A DNA stretch of 64,000 bases, from positions 145,616 to 209,615 of the forward strand of contig PKXJ01000031.1 of the NCBI GenBank assembly GCA_003132305.1, in the 5' to 3' direction. The stretch comes from Acidimicrobiaceae bacterium (lineage in GTDB: Bacteria > Actinomycetota > Acidimicrobiia > Acidimicrobiales > RAAP-2). A program made the translations under genes and the position numbers. Shown here piece after piece: positions 20,403 through 29,518 of the stretch. Position 1 is the first letter of the stretch. Each line of letters starts with the position of its first letter. The notes under the pieces were generated by a model, which was not told the origin of the DNA, made no database searches, and saw nothing but the letters and a program-made list of their open reading frames with translations.

Positions 20403-22415
20403 CTACGTGAGGGTCGCGATCACGAGGTCGCTCTTGGTTTGCTTGGTCGCCGCTCCACCCGAGGTTGGGGCAACCGCTCCATTTCCTTTTGCCGTAATGG
20501 AGTACCTCTTTACGCCGACGGCCGCGAGACGCTGCTTCAGATAGGTCTCCACCGCACTGGCTCGATGCGCGCTCAACGTAAAGTTCGCCGCCCATAGCGA
20601 CTCATTAAGTTCATCGGCCGACGTTAGTTTGTCGCCGTAGCCCACCAGCGCAATGTTCGTGTCTCGCTTTGCTTTGATCTCACTCGCCAGACTACCGATC
20701 TGTGCCTCTAAGGAGGCTGAAAGTGACGATGATTTGGATGCGAAGGGGCCCAAGGTAAACGTGAAGTCTGTCGCCGGCGGCACGACCCTCTTGTGGCGCC
20801 ACTGGGCGTAGAGAGTGGTGGACGTTTTGAATGGATAGGTGGCACCGTTCGCGAAACTCACGCCTGATCCGTTGGCGGCGGTGTTCCAGTGGGTGAAGGT
20901 GTATCGCGCACGCGTGAATCGATTGATCGTCAACACCTTTGGCGTGGCGTGACGTTCCGCTGGCATAGAGCCTTTGCCGCCGTGGGCGTTGAACGTCACG
21001 GTACTTTCTACTGGCTTGGCAACTACCCACTGGGCGTAGAGAGTGGTGGACGTTTTGAATGGATAGGTGGCACCGTTCGCGAAACTCACGCCTGATCCGT
21101 TGGCGGCGGTGTTCCAGTGGGCGAAGGTGTATCGCGCACGCGTGAATCGATTGTTCGTTAACGCCGTTGGCGTGTTGTCAAGCTCCGCGGACATGGTGCC
21201 GGTACCGCCGTTGGCGTTAAAGATGACAGTGATCAAGCGGTTGCCGACCGTGAGCGTGTAGGTCCACGTGCCAACATCGCCGTTAGCGTCGCGGTCGGTA
21301 CCCGAGACCGTGTACGACCCTACGGCCAACGCGCCCGTCGTGGTGATGACACCGGCACTGCTGACGGCGAGACCAGTGCTGGACACGGTCGTGACGAAGG
21401 TGACCGCGCCGGTGTTGTTGACAACGGTGATGAGACCGGGCGCGAACGCGCTTGAGGCCTTCGGCGTGGTGGAACCCGTGGTCGGAGACGTTTGGGTGAT
21501 GGCGTTCGAAACCGTGAGCGTATACGTCCAGGTGCCGGTGTCACCGTTCGTGTCGCGGTCGGTGCCCGAGATCTTGTACACGCCTAAGGCGAGGCTGCCG
21601 GTCGTGGAAATATGGTTGCCACTGAGCGTGAGTCCGACCGGGCTGCTCGTCACGGTGAAGGTCACCGGGCCCGTGTTGTTGACAACGGTGATGGGTACCG
21701 GCGGGAGAGCGGCCGACGACGCTGGCGTCGTAGCGCCCGAAGTTGGCGACGTCTGGGTGATGGTAGTGCCGCCGCCCGGGCCGCCGCCGCCCGAAGCGCC
21801 CGCGACGGTGTAGGTAATGCTCGCCGTGCCGGTCTGGCCGTCACTACTCGCGGCGGTGACGGTGTAGGTGAAGTTGCCCGGCGTCGCGGTGTTGAGTACG
21901 CCGCTGGGGCTTGAGCCAGCGTTGTTATCGGTGCAGGTGGCGATGCCCGGCCCGAAGGCGCTATCGGTGCAGGAGAAGCTCGTGTCGACGACTTGGCCCA
22001 CGGCGTAGGTATGGCCCGAGGCGGTGGGCGAGGTGATCGCGGCGGCGGGCGCGGCCGCGACGGTGTAGGTAATCTGCGCCGTGCCGGTCTGGCTCGGGGT
22101 GTCAGTACTCGTGGCAGTGACGGTGTAGGTGAAGTTGCCCGGCGTCGCGGTGTTGAGAACGCCGTTGGGGCTTGAGCCAGCGTTGTTGTCGGTGCAGGTG
22201 GCGATGCCCGGACCCGTGGGGTCGGAGCAGGAGAAGCTCGTGTCTACGACTTGGCCCACGGCGTAGGTGTTGCCCGAGTTGGGCGAGGTGATCGCGGCGG
22301 TCGGAGGGGCCGGGACCGCCGACGCTCGGGGCGGCGCAACCGTAATGGCCGCGAATAGAAGGAGCACGACGCAAAGCAGCGCCGCGACCCTCATCGAAAG
22401 CGCCCCCATCGTCAT
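20403..22415 (-). CDS. large secreted repeat protein: Ig/cadherin-like repeats, two InlB B-repeats (Listeria-Bacteroides type) and C-terminal OmpA-like domain
   Basis: signal peptide; duplicated AITSP...[13 protein letters not shown]...[23 protein letters not shown]; duplicated [45 protein letters not shown]; OmpA-like C-terminus. Confidence 0.8.
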   Translation of the reverse strand: MTMGALSMRVAALLCVVLLLFAAITVAPPRASAVPAPPTAAITSPNSGNTYAVGQVVDTSFSCSDPTGPGIATCTDNNAGSSPNGVLNTATPGNFTYTVTATSTDTPSQTGTAQITYTVAAAPAAAITSPTASGHTYAVGQVVDTSFSCTDSAFGPGIATCTDNNAGSSPSGVLNTATPGNFTYTVTAASSDGQTGTASITYTVAGASGGGGPGGGTTITQTSPTSGATTPASSAALPPVPITVVNNTGPVTFTVTSSPVGLTLSGNHISTTGSLALGVYKISGTDRDTNGDTGTWTYTLTVSNAITQTSPTTGSTTPKASSAFAPGLITVVNNTGAVTFVTTVSSTGLAVSSAGVITTTGALAVGSYTVSGTDRDANGDVGTWTYTLTVGNRLITVIFNANGGTGTMSAELDNTPTALTNNRFTRARYTFAHWNTAANGSGVSFANGATYPFKTSTTLYAQWVVAKPVESTVTFNAHGGKGSMPAERHATPKVLTINRFTRARYTFTHWNTAANGSGVSFANGATYPFKTSTTLYAQWRHKRVVPPATDFTFTLGPFASKSSSLSASLEAQIGSLASEIKAKRDTNIALVGYGDKLTSADELNESLWAANFTLSAHRASAVETYLKQRLAAVGVKRYSITAKGNGAVAPTSGGAATKQTKSDLVIATLT
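20800..21153 (-). repeat. near-identical 126-bp direct repeat inside the coding sequence (copies 20800-20925 and 21028-21153)
   Basis: cactgggcgtagagagtggtggacgttttgaatggataggtggcaccgttcgcgaaactcacgcctgatccg... repeated at 228-bp offset with one mismatch seen. Confidence 0.9.
21861..22230 (-). repeat. near-identical direct repeat, offset 261 bp, within the same gene
   Basis: ggtgtaggtgaagttgcccggcgtcgcggtgttgag.acgccg.tggggcttgagccagcgttgtt.tcggtgcaggtggcgatgcccgg at 21861 and 22122. Confidence 0.85.
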
Positions 22416-22726
22416 GTGCGCAACCTAGTACGAAGTAAGCGAAAGAGTAAAGGCGGCAAACTGAGAACGAGAGCCACAATTTACTGTCTTTGAATCGATG
22501 TTGACAGGATTGAGGGCTTTATTGTGTACCGGGAAGTTCGAATTCTCTATCGAATACTGAACGAGCCACTATGCATCGGAACTCAGTATCTATCGACCCG
22601 TTCACTGGAGTTCGTGTCCGAATACCACTACGGCAATATTTCCATTATCAAATCGCCCACATTCGAGGTCTCTCAATTCACGACGTAAATCGGCAGCGTC
22701 TCGGTGCTCTGTGAACACGACATCTT

Positions 22727-23374
22727 TCAATTCTTCTTCTTCTTCTTCTTCCCTTTCTTCTCCTTCTTCTTCTTCGGTTTTAGTTCATTCTCAAGCCCTT
22801 CACCGCTCTTAAAGTGGGGAACCTCCGATGCCTCGGGTACCTCCGGCACCTCTGGTACCTCTAGAACATCGCGTTCGTCTGGCAGGTCCGGCACGTCAGG
22901 AATCATCGGGACTTCGGGAACATCCGGAACCTCCGGCACTTCTGGAACTTCTAGCGAATCCGTTGTGTCTAGTACGTCGTGTGCCTCTGCAACATCGGGC
23001 ACCTCTTGAATCGCTCTAGGGTCCGGAATGGCTGCCGCGGGTCCCAGCCAATATGTCTCGTCTACAACCACTTGCTCTTCACTCATTTCATCTAAGTGAT
23101 TTGACGAGTCGTCCGGCTTGAAGAGAATTTTCTCCAACGAAGGTCGCAGTGCGGCAATTGCCGTCGCACCGTAAAGAGTTAGGAACTCCTCAATGGTCAC
23201 GTTTAAAAATGCTGCGAGAGCGGGGAATACGTCGATCGACGGACGCTGCGTGTCGCGTTCGTACGAACTGTAGGTCGTGCGGCTCATACCAACTTTGTCG
23301 GCCGCCTGCACTCTCGTGATACCGAGCTCTTGACGCTTTTCTGTGAGAGCGCTTCCAATGGTCGCTTCGTTCAT
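22727..23374 (-). CDS. XRE-family HTH regulator with Val-Pro-Glu repeat and poly-lysine C-terminal tail
   Basis: HTH: GSALTEKRQELGITRVQAADKVGMSRTTYSSYERDTQRPS; tail LEVPEVPEVPDVPEVPMIPDVPDLP...LEVPEVPEVPEASEVP...KPKKKKEKKGKKKKKKN. Confidence 0.75.
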   Translation of the reverse strand: MNEATIGSALTEKRQELGITRVQAADKVGMSRTTYSSYERDTQRPSIDVFPALAAFLNVTIEEFLTLYGATAIAALRPSLEKILFKPDDSSNHLDEMSEEQVVVDETYWLGPAAAIPDPRAIQEVPDVAEAHDVLDTTDSLEVPEVPEVPDVPEVPMIPDVPDLPDERDVLEVPEVPEVPEASEVPHFKSGEGLENELKPKKKKEKKGKKKKKKN

Positions 23375-23654
23375 GCTCGTCCCCCCTCAGCCCCAGACGC
23401 GCCCTCGGATCGATCTCGTTCACGGGCCACAGGAAAGATTACCTAATGTCTAGCGTCGTAAGACGGTGAGCTCTCGACCAATGAGATGTTCTCGCCTCGT
23501 GGCATGTCTCCATCGGCGGCGCGCCGTAGAAGCGGGAGGTTTTCGGGTTCCTCGCACCTCGAGAGCGATAGTTGTTGTCTGTCGTTGTTTTGACTGAAGT
23601 CGATGCCGCGCGATCGCCTGACCTAGGCGATGGTCTCCTCGGCGAGCTTGACCT

Positions 23655-24539
23655 TCATCGTCGTCGCTGCACCATCATCCGAACGTAGGGTAAGAGCGCG
23701 TTAGCGGGCCAGAGCGGGCCAGCGTAGCGACGGCACAGTGTCGCCCATTGGGCGGGCGGAAGACCCTTCGGCGAGAAAGCGAGGCGAATCCGTTCGCGAC
23801 GACTCAGTTGCGTGTCGAAAAATGAACCAACGGCCAGATTCAGACGGCACGTGCCCAAGTGACCTGGAGCAATGAACACGTGACATCCCGCGACGCCAGC
23901 TCGAAGTCCGTAGTCGTAGTCACCCATGGCGTGGGTGAATCTTCGATCGATGTTGCCCAAGATTTGATACACGGAGCGGGGGACAAGAACGATGTTCCCG
24001 TTCATGGTTTCACATGGTTGAACAGTGTCTTTTGGTTCGATGAGAGAGAAGGCCATCCGACGCAGTCGGTCGGTCCTTTCGACTCCTCCATATGTCGTTT
24101 CACCCGTTATTGGATCGCGAGAAGAGCCAACAACTATTGAGCGTTCTCGCTGTTCAGCGGGTATCGCGTTGGAGGCGATGAGCAATCGCGCAAGCGCGTC
24201 TGGGTAGAGCGTGACGTCGTCGTTGATCCATAGCAAGAAGTCGGGGCTCGCGGGAACCGCTCGATTGAAGGCGAGACGCATTCCTCCGCCCCAGAACAGG
24301 TCGCCCGAGCTCACGCTGACGTGGACGTCGGGATACGCAACCGCGACGGCTTCTGCCGTACCATCAGTACTCGCGTCATCGACGAGGTAGACGTTGACCG
24401 AGACTCCAGCAACTGCGTTGGCATGAATACTGTCCAAGCACGCCAGGGTATGTTCTCGGCGGTTGTAACAGGTGAGCAAGACTGCAATCGTCACGGGTTC
24501 AGTTGGTGCGATTGAAGCGACACCGGATTCATCTGGCAA
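23655..24539 (-). CDS. glycosyltransferase family 2
   Basis: VLLTCYNRREHTLACLDSI...VDDASTDGT...LWINDDVTL. Confidence 0.88.
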   Translation of the reverse strand: MPDESGVASIAPTEPVTIAVLLTCYNRREHTLACLDSIHANAVAGVSVNVYLVDDASTDGTAEAVAVAYPDVHVSVSSGDLFWGGGMRLAFNRAVPASPDFLLWINDDVTLYPDALARLLIASNAIPAEQRERSIVVGSSRDPITGETTYGGVERTDRLRRMAFSLIEPKDTVQPCETMNGNIVLVPRSVYQILGNIDRRFTHAMGDYDYGLRAGVAGCHVFIAPGHLGTCRLNLAVGSFFDTQLSRRERIRLAFSPKGLPPAQWATLCRRYAGPLWPANALLPYVRMMVQRRR

Positions 24540-24647
24540 GGTTCTCCACTCTAATTATTCGAACTTTCGAAATTACGAAATTCTGCGAACCTCGGATGTA
24601 ACGGGCCGATGAGACCGAGTGAGTCGGGTCGATTAGCCGCGCCGCAC

Positions 24648-25628
24648 TCAGCTCGGAGCAAGCACTATCTCTGCTCCACGCACAGCACCGGTTTTTTGTG
24701 CTTGAAGGAACCACTGATACGTGGAGCGGATGCCGTCTTCCAGGTCGATCGTGGGCGACCAACCTAGTGAGCGGAGCTTGGAGACGTCGAGCACCTTGCG
24801 CGGCGTGCCGTCGGGCTTGGTCGTGTCGAACACGAGCTCGGCTTGCGGATAGACAATGTCGCGAACGAGTTCGGCCAACTCTCGGATGCTGCGGTCTTCA
24901 CCCGTGCCGACGTTTATGTGGCCCTCCTCGTCGTAATGCTCCATGAGGAAGAGGCAGGCTGTGGCGAGGTCGTCGACGTGCAAAAACTCTCGCTTGGCAC
25001 TGCCCGTCCCCCAGATCTCCACCGCAGTCGCCGAACTGGCCTTCGCGTCATCAAACTTGCGAATGAGTGCGGGCAGGACGTGACTGCTGTTGAGGTCGAA
25101 GTTGTCGTTCGGCCCGTACAGGTTGGTCGGCATCGCCGAGATGAAGTTGCTGCCGTACTGCGCGCGATAAGACGAACACAACTTGATGCCAGTGATCTTC
25201 GCCAGGGCGTAGGACTCGTTGGTGGGTTCCAGCGGACCGGTGAGCAACTGGTCCTCAGTGATCGGCTGGGTGGCGTCGCGGGGATAGATGCACGAGCTGC
25301 CGAGGTATAGCAACTTCGTTACGCCATATAAATACGACGCGTGGACGACGGTGCCGTGAATCATCATGTTGTCGTAAAGGAACTCTGCCGGGCGGGTGGA
25401 GTTAGCCATGATGCCACCGACCGTGCCGGCTACGAGGTATACGTACTCGGGCCGGTTGGCCCGGAACCAGTAGTTGACCGCCGCTTGATCGCGCAGGTCG
25501 AGTTGATCGCGTCGAGCTACGAGGAGATTTGTGAAGCCCGCGACGCCTAGTTTACGGATGACCGCCGATCCAACAAGACCGGCATGACCCGCTACGAAAA
25601 TGCGCGCGTCCTTCGCCACTGAAATCAA
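24648..25628 (-). CDS. fcl: GDP-L-fucose synthase-like NAD-dependent epimerase
   Basis: RIFVAGHAGLVGSAVIRKL, YLGSSCIYPRDATQPITEDQLLTGPLEPTNESYALAKITGIKL; TTG start at 25628 with GGAGG upstream (ORF track extends to 25694). Confidence 0.88.
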   Translation of the reverse strand: MISVAKDARIFVAGHAGLVGSAVIRKLGVAGFTNLLVARRDQLDLRDQAAVNYWFRANRPEYVYLVAGTVGGIMANSTRPAEFLYDNMMIHGTVVHASYLYGVTKLLYLGSSCIYPRDATQPITEDQLLTGPLEPTNESYALAKITGIKLCSSYRAQYGSNFISAMPTNLYGPNDNFDLNSSHVLPALIRKFDDAKASSATAVEIWGTGSAKREFLHVDDLATACLFLMEHYDEEGHINVGTGEDRSIRELAELVRDIVYPQAELVFDTTKPDGTPRKVLDVSKLRSLGWSPTIDLEDGIRSTYQWFLQAQKTGAVRGAEIVLAPS

Positions 25629-25753
25629 CGTCACCCTCCTTTGATTCCCAGGGTTTTCAGAGTACACCCGCCGCTCATTAAACTGGGCTGGCATCTGGAG
25701 ATGTTGGTAACGGCGCTAGTCTCTAGATTCATTTCAATTTTCCCTAGCCCCGG

Positions 25754-26659
25754 GTGGTTATGAACTCTTTCAGGAAACGTTCTCGTCGAGGGTTCGTGTT
25801 TGGTCTCGCGCATGCCACGTGGCGTCCGACCGTCGTCATCACGTTTGCCGTCGCGACCATCGCCTCATTGGTAGTGCAGTGGCCAACAATGGCGAATGCT
25901 CAAAGCGGTCCGAACCGGGTGATACTCGCTGATTTTAATGGCTCATTTCCGGTCGGTACACTCGACAGCGCGGAGCCTTCGGGATACAGCCCTCCCAGTA
26001 CGACCGCCCTAGCTGGTTACAAGTTGAACTACGTCGGCGACTTCACGGGGTCAGCCATTCCTCGGGGGTGGGACGTATTCAATGGAGTCCCAGGCGGCGA
26101 TCCGGGAGGTTTCTTTGGTGCTTCTCACGTGGTAGTCGCTAACGGTCTCTTGCAGCTCAATACCTTTCGGAATCCGGCGGCGGGGAATCGCTGGGTCACG
26201 GGCGGCTTGTGCCAATGCGGAGTTTCTCGTAAGTACGGCGCGTACTTCGTGCGCTCTCGACTGACCAGCGCCGGACCCAATGAAGTGGAGTTGCTCTGGC
26301 CCGCCACGAATAAGTGGCCACCCGAAATTGACTTCAACGAGACCGGCGGGTCGGCCACGTCGACGTCCACGTCAGTTCACTACGGAGTTACCAATCACAT
26401 CGTTAAAAGCCTGTTGAGGATCAACATGACCCTGTGGCATACCTGGGGAGTTATCTGGACACCCAAGTTCATTGTCTACACCGTTGACGGAAGGATCTGG
26501 GGGTCATTGAACGTCGCTTCAGAGATTCCCCGGGTGCGAATGACGCTCGACTTGGAGCAGATTCAACAGTGTCAAGAGGTACGTCAATGTCCCACTGCCC
26601 CAACCTCGATGCAGGTTAACTGGGTGGCTGAGTACGTGACGTCATCGACCCCTGGGTGA
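25754..26659 (+). CDS. secreted glycoside hydrolase family 16-like protein (copy 1)
   Basis: WPPEIDFNE (GH16 ExDxxE type catalytic motif), WHTWGVIWTP, TM/signal N-terminus. Confidence 0.82.
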   Translation: MVMNSFRKRSRRGFVFGLAHATWRPTVVITFAVATIASLVVQWPTMANAQSGPNRVILADFNGSFPVGTLDSAEPSGYSPPSTTALAGYKLNYVGDFTGSAIPRGWDVFNGVPGGDPGGFFGASHVVVANGLLQLNTFRNPAAGNRWVTGGLCQCGVSRKYGAYFVRSRLTSAGPNEVELLWPATNKWPPEIDFNETGGSATSTSTSVHYGVTNHIVKSLLRINMTLWHTWGVIWTPKFIVYTVDGRIWGSLNVASEIPRVRMTLDLEQIQQCQEVRQCPTAPTSMQVNWVAEYVTSSTPG

Positions 26660-26940
26660 GGAGATCGCTCTCTGCGTTTGCGATTCATTGGACCTCAAGA
26701 ACGCGAGTTCCTCCCCGTTGATCAAGCAGCGACTCGAAAGCACCTCATCGGCTCGATCGACGCCGCCGTGCGTTACACCCGCGGTCTTGAGGCTTTAGGG
26801 CGTTGACAACTAACATGTTGCTAGTTTCACTTTGCAGATGGGAGACCCTGTGTCGACGACCAAACCGCGACCGAGTCGGCACTTTTGTGAGGTGGCCCTT
26901 AGTGAAGAGACTGATGAATGCCTAGCTAACCCGGGGGCTG

Positions 26941-27348
26941 TTGATGCAGATACTCGTGGGGACTGACGTCCAGCCCATTGAAGAGGTCGAGACGTCAATG
27001 CGACGGTTCGGGGTTCGCTATACGCGCCGACTCTTTACTGATATCGAACTTGAGAGTTGTGGCGAAAATCCTCTGACCGCAGCCAGCGGACTGGCTGGGC
27101 GATTTGCCGCGAAAGAAGCAGTACTGAAGATTCTTGACTCCCAAGATACCGTTCCGTCTTGGAGGTCGATTGAAGTCCAGCGCGCTAAGGGGGGGCGCCC
27201 GGAGATCGTGCTGCGTGGGGAGGCGGCCGAACTCGCTCGTCGCCAAGGTATTAGAGAGATGTCCTTGAGCCTCAGCCACGGTGGAGGCGTCGCCTTCGCG
27301 ACGGTGGTGGCGAGAGTGGCGCGGCGTCCGTCTAGGACGGACAGATGA
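26941..27348 (+). CDS. acpS: holo-ACP synthase-like phosphopantetheinyl transferase
   Basis: ILVGTDVQPIEEV...GLAGRFAAKEAVLKIL...SLSHGGGVAFATVV. Confidence 0.85.
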   Translation: MMQILVGTDVQPIEEVETSMRRFGVRYTRRLFTDIELESCGENPLTAASGLAGRFAAKEAVLKILDSQDTVPSWRSIEVQRAKGGRPEIVLRGEAAELARRQGIREMSLSLSHGGGVAFATVVARVARRPSRTDR

Positions 27349-27605
27349 GCGACGCCGACGAAAAGATACGAAACGTGCTCGAAGAGCATGGACGCCTACC
27401 GGTGCCGGTGTCGACGTTAAACAATGGCGACGACCTGTATCAGAACGGGCTGTCGTCACACGCCAGCGTGAACGTCATGCTGGCCCTGGAAGACGAGTTC
27501 GACGTCGAGTTTCCGGATTCGCTCTTGAGAAAGGGTACGTTCCAGTCGGTGGCGGCGATTCGAGAGGCGCTGACGTCGTTAGGTGTCGTCATCGCTCCGG
27601 GCTAG
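27345..27605 (+). CDS. acyl carrier protein
   Basis: DDLYQNGLSSHASVNVMLALEDEFDVEFPDSLL; coupled to acpS by overlapping stop/start. Confidence 0.82.
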   Translation: MSDADEKIRNVLEEHGRLPVPVSTLNNGDDLYQNGLSSHASVNVMLALEDEFDVEFPDSLLRKGTFQSVAAIREALTSLGVVIAPG

Positions 27606-27729
27606 GCATCCCGCGCAAGAATGTTCTATCAAAACGTCGAACAGGAAACTTCGTAATGCTTGCTGACAACGCCAAAGAGAGCCGGAGACGACGGTCCCTC
27701 GAGCACAGGTTCCGTTCGGTGGGACCAAA

Positions 27730-29445
27730 GTGACAACGTCGGAGCACGCGGGCCCGCGGCTCGAACAGACGCTGTGGTTCGGGGCCGAGGAGCAGCCGCT
27801 CTTTGGCTGGCTGACCAGTCCTTCGAACGCACTGGCGCGAGGCGGGGTGCTCTTGGCGCCACCGATCGGACGCGAAGCATTCCCCGCGAGGCGCGTTCTG
27901 AAAAGCCTCGCGACATCCCTGGCCGCCCGGGGCTTCGTTACGCTCCGCTTCGACTATCACGGAACCGGTGACTCGAGTGGACACTTCGATGATCCGGATC
28001 GAGATCGGGCATGGGTCGACAGCGTGGCTGACGCGGCGGCGTTTCTGCGATCGCTCGGACTTTCGTCAATCTCTGCTGTCGGCATGAGATTCGGAGCCAC
28101 GCTCGTGGGTGCAGCGGCCGCTACACATGACCTGCGGTTCAAGTCGATGGTGTTGTGGGACCCCTGTGAATCGGGACGAAGTTATCTGCGCGAACTCACT
28201 GCACTCGAGGGTCTTCGTCGAGACGACTACGAGATTGACCCCGACGGATCAGTCGAAACCTCGGAGTTCGTTTTTACTCAACGAGCCGCGGTAGCGCTGC
28301 GCGCTCTGAGCTTGACCGACGTGAGTCCAAGACCACTCGCCGAGCGGGTCATGGTCGTCGAGCGGGGCGACCGCGTGATGTCCAAGAAACTGCGCCTTCG
28401 CCTCGATCGAGAGAAGGTTGATTGGGAGAGCACCTTCGAACAGGGCCCAATGATCGACGTCGAAGCGTTCTTCGCCGTTATGCCTGATCTAACCCTAAAT
28501 CGAATCGTCAACTGGTTAGGCGAGCCCTCCGACACGGTCGAACCGTTCGACGCCAGTGGCACGATGACGACCGCGGTGGTGTCGCGCGACTCTGGTGAGT
28601 ACACGGTGGAAGAGAGGAGCCTCGAACTCGGTCCGAGCGAGCTCTTCGGGGTGCTGAGCGAGCCGGTGGGTGACGCGCGTGGTCCCTGGATCGTGCTTTT
28701 GAACTCGGTGAACGACGACCACGTTGGGAGGGCGCGACTGTGGGTCGAACTTTCGCGACGGTGGGCTAGTTACGGTCTGCGCTGCGTGCGAGTCGACTTG
28801 AGCGGGTACGGGGACAGTCCTTCGCGGCTCGACGAACTCGCTCGCGTCGCGTACGACTCAAGATGGACGGGAGAGATGGTCGAAGTCGCACGGACCCTGA
28901 GTCCTGAGGACCCGTCGAACGTGGTCTTCATCGGCCTGTGCTCGGGTGCGTACGTCGCCATTGAGGGAGCGCTGGCGGTGCACGCGCGCGGGGTCTGCGC
29001 CATCAATCCTCCCGTATTCATCGACTATCTCCACGGCGTCGCTCGCCTGGAGGCGTCACGGCGAACGTCGGTGCGAGCATTGGGCCTTCACCTGAAGCGA
29101 TTGGCGCTGTCGCACCAGTGGGTTGCCGCTACGTTGGCCCGGTTCTCTCAGATGATGCTTCGTTCCGCTTACCCGACCGATGTGCTGAGCAAACTCGTCG
29201 ACGACGGGACCGACGTGCTCGTGCTTGCCAGCTTCGATGATTTGTCTCCTTGTCCCCGCACACCCTTCTTGCGCTCGATTGACTTGTGGCGAATGGGCAA
29301 GACGAAGAACTATCAGATTGAGTTCGTCCCCGGACTCGACCACGGGCTACACGGGGCGAAAGGCCGAGCTCGAGCCGTGTCCCTGCTCGACGGCAACGTT
29401 CTCGAGCGTTTTGCGCGCGCAGTATCCGGCACGGATCCGAAATGA
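27730..29445 (+). CDS. tandem (two-domain) alpha/beta hydrolase
   Basis: first half: APPIGREAFPARRVLKSLATSLAARGFVTLRFDYHGTGDSSG; second half: LGPSELFGVLSEPVGDARGPWIVLLNSVNDDHVGRARLWVELSRRWASYGLRCVRVDLSGYGDS. Confidence 0.75.
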   Translation: MTTSEHAGPRLEQTLWFGAEEQPLFGWLTSPSNALARGGVLLAPPIGREAFPARRVLKSLATSLAARGFVTLRFDYHGTGDSSGHFDDPDRDRAWVDSVADAAAFLRSLGLSSISAVGMRFGATLVGAAAATHDLRFKSMVLWDPCESGRSYLRELTALEGLRRDDYEIDPDGSVETSEFVFTQRAAVALRALSLTDVSPRPLAERVMVVERGDRVMSKKLRLRLDREKVDWESTFEQGPMIDVEAFFAVMPDLTLNRIVNWLGEPSDTVEPFDASGTMTTAVVSRDSGEYTVEERSLELGPSELFGVLSEPVGDARGPWIVLLNSVNDDHVGRARLWVELSRRWASYGLRCVRVDLSGYGDSPSRLDELARVAYDSRWTGEMVEVARTLSPEDPSNVVFIGLCSGAYVAIEGALAVHARGVCAINPPVFIDYLHGVARLEASRRTSVRALGLHLKRLALSHQWVAATLARFSQMMLRSAYPTDVLSKLVDDGTDVLVLASFDDLSPCPRTPFLRSIDLWRMGKTKNYQIEFVPGLDHGLHGAKGRARAVSLLDGNVLERFARAVSGTDPK

Positions 29446-29518
29446 ATGTGCACGGACGATTAGTGGCTGGGAGTTCGCTCGAGCAAATGTTGCGGTCAGC
29501 GATGATTCGAACACGAGC

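Noticed and set aside
22704-23009. + strand ORF with GTSGTSGTS repeats and poly-Phe start
   Set aside because: Antisense reading of the VPEVP/poly-Lys repeat DNA of the XRE gene.
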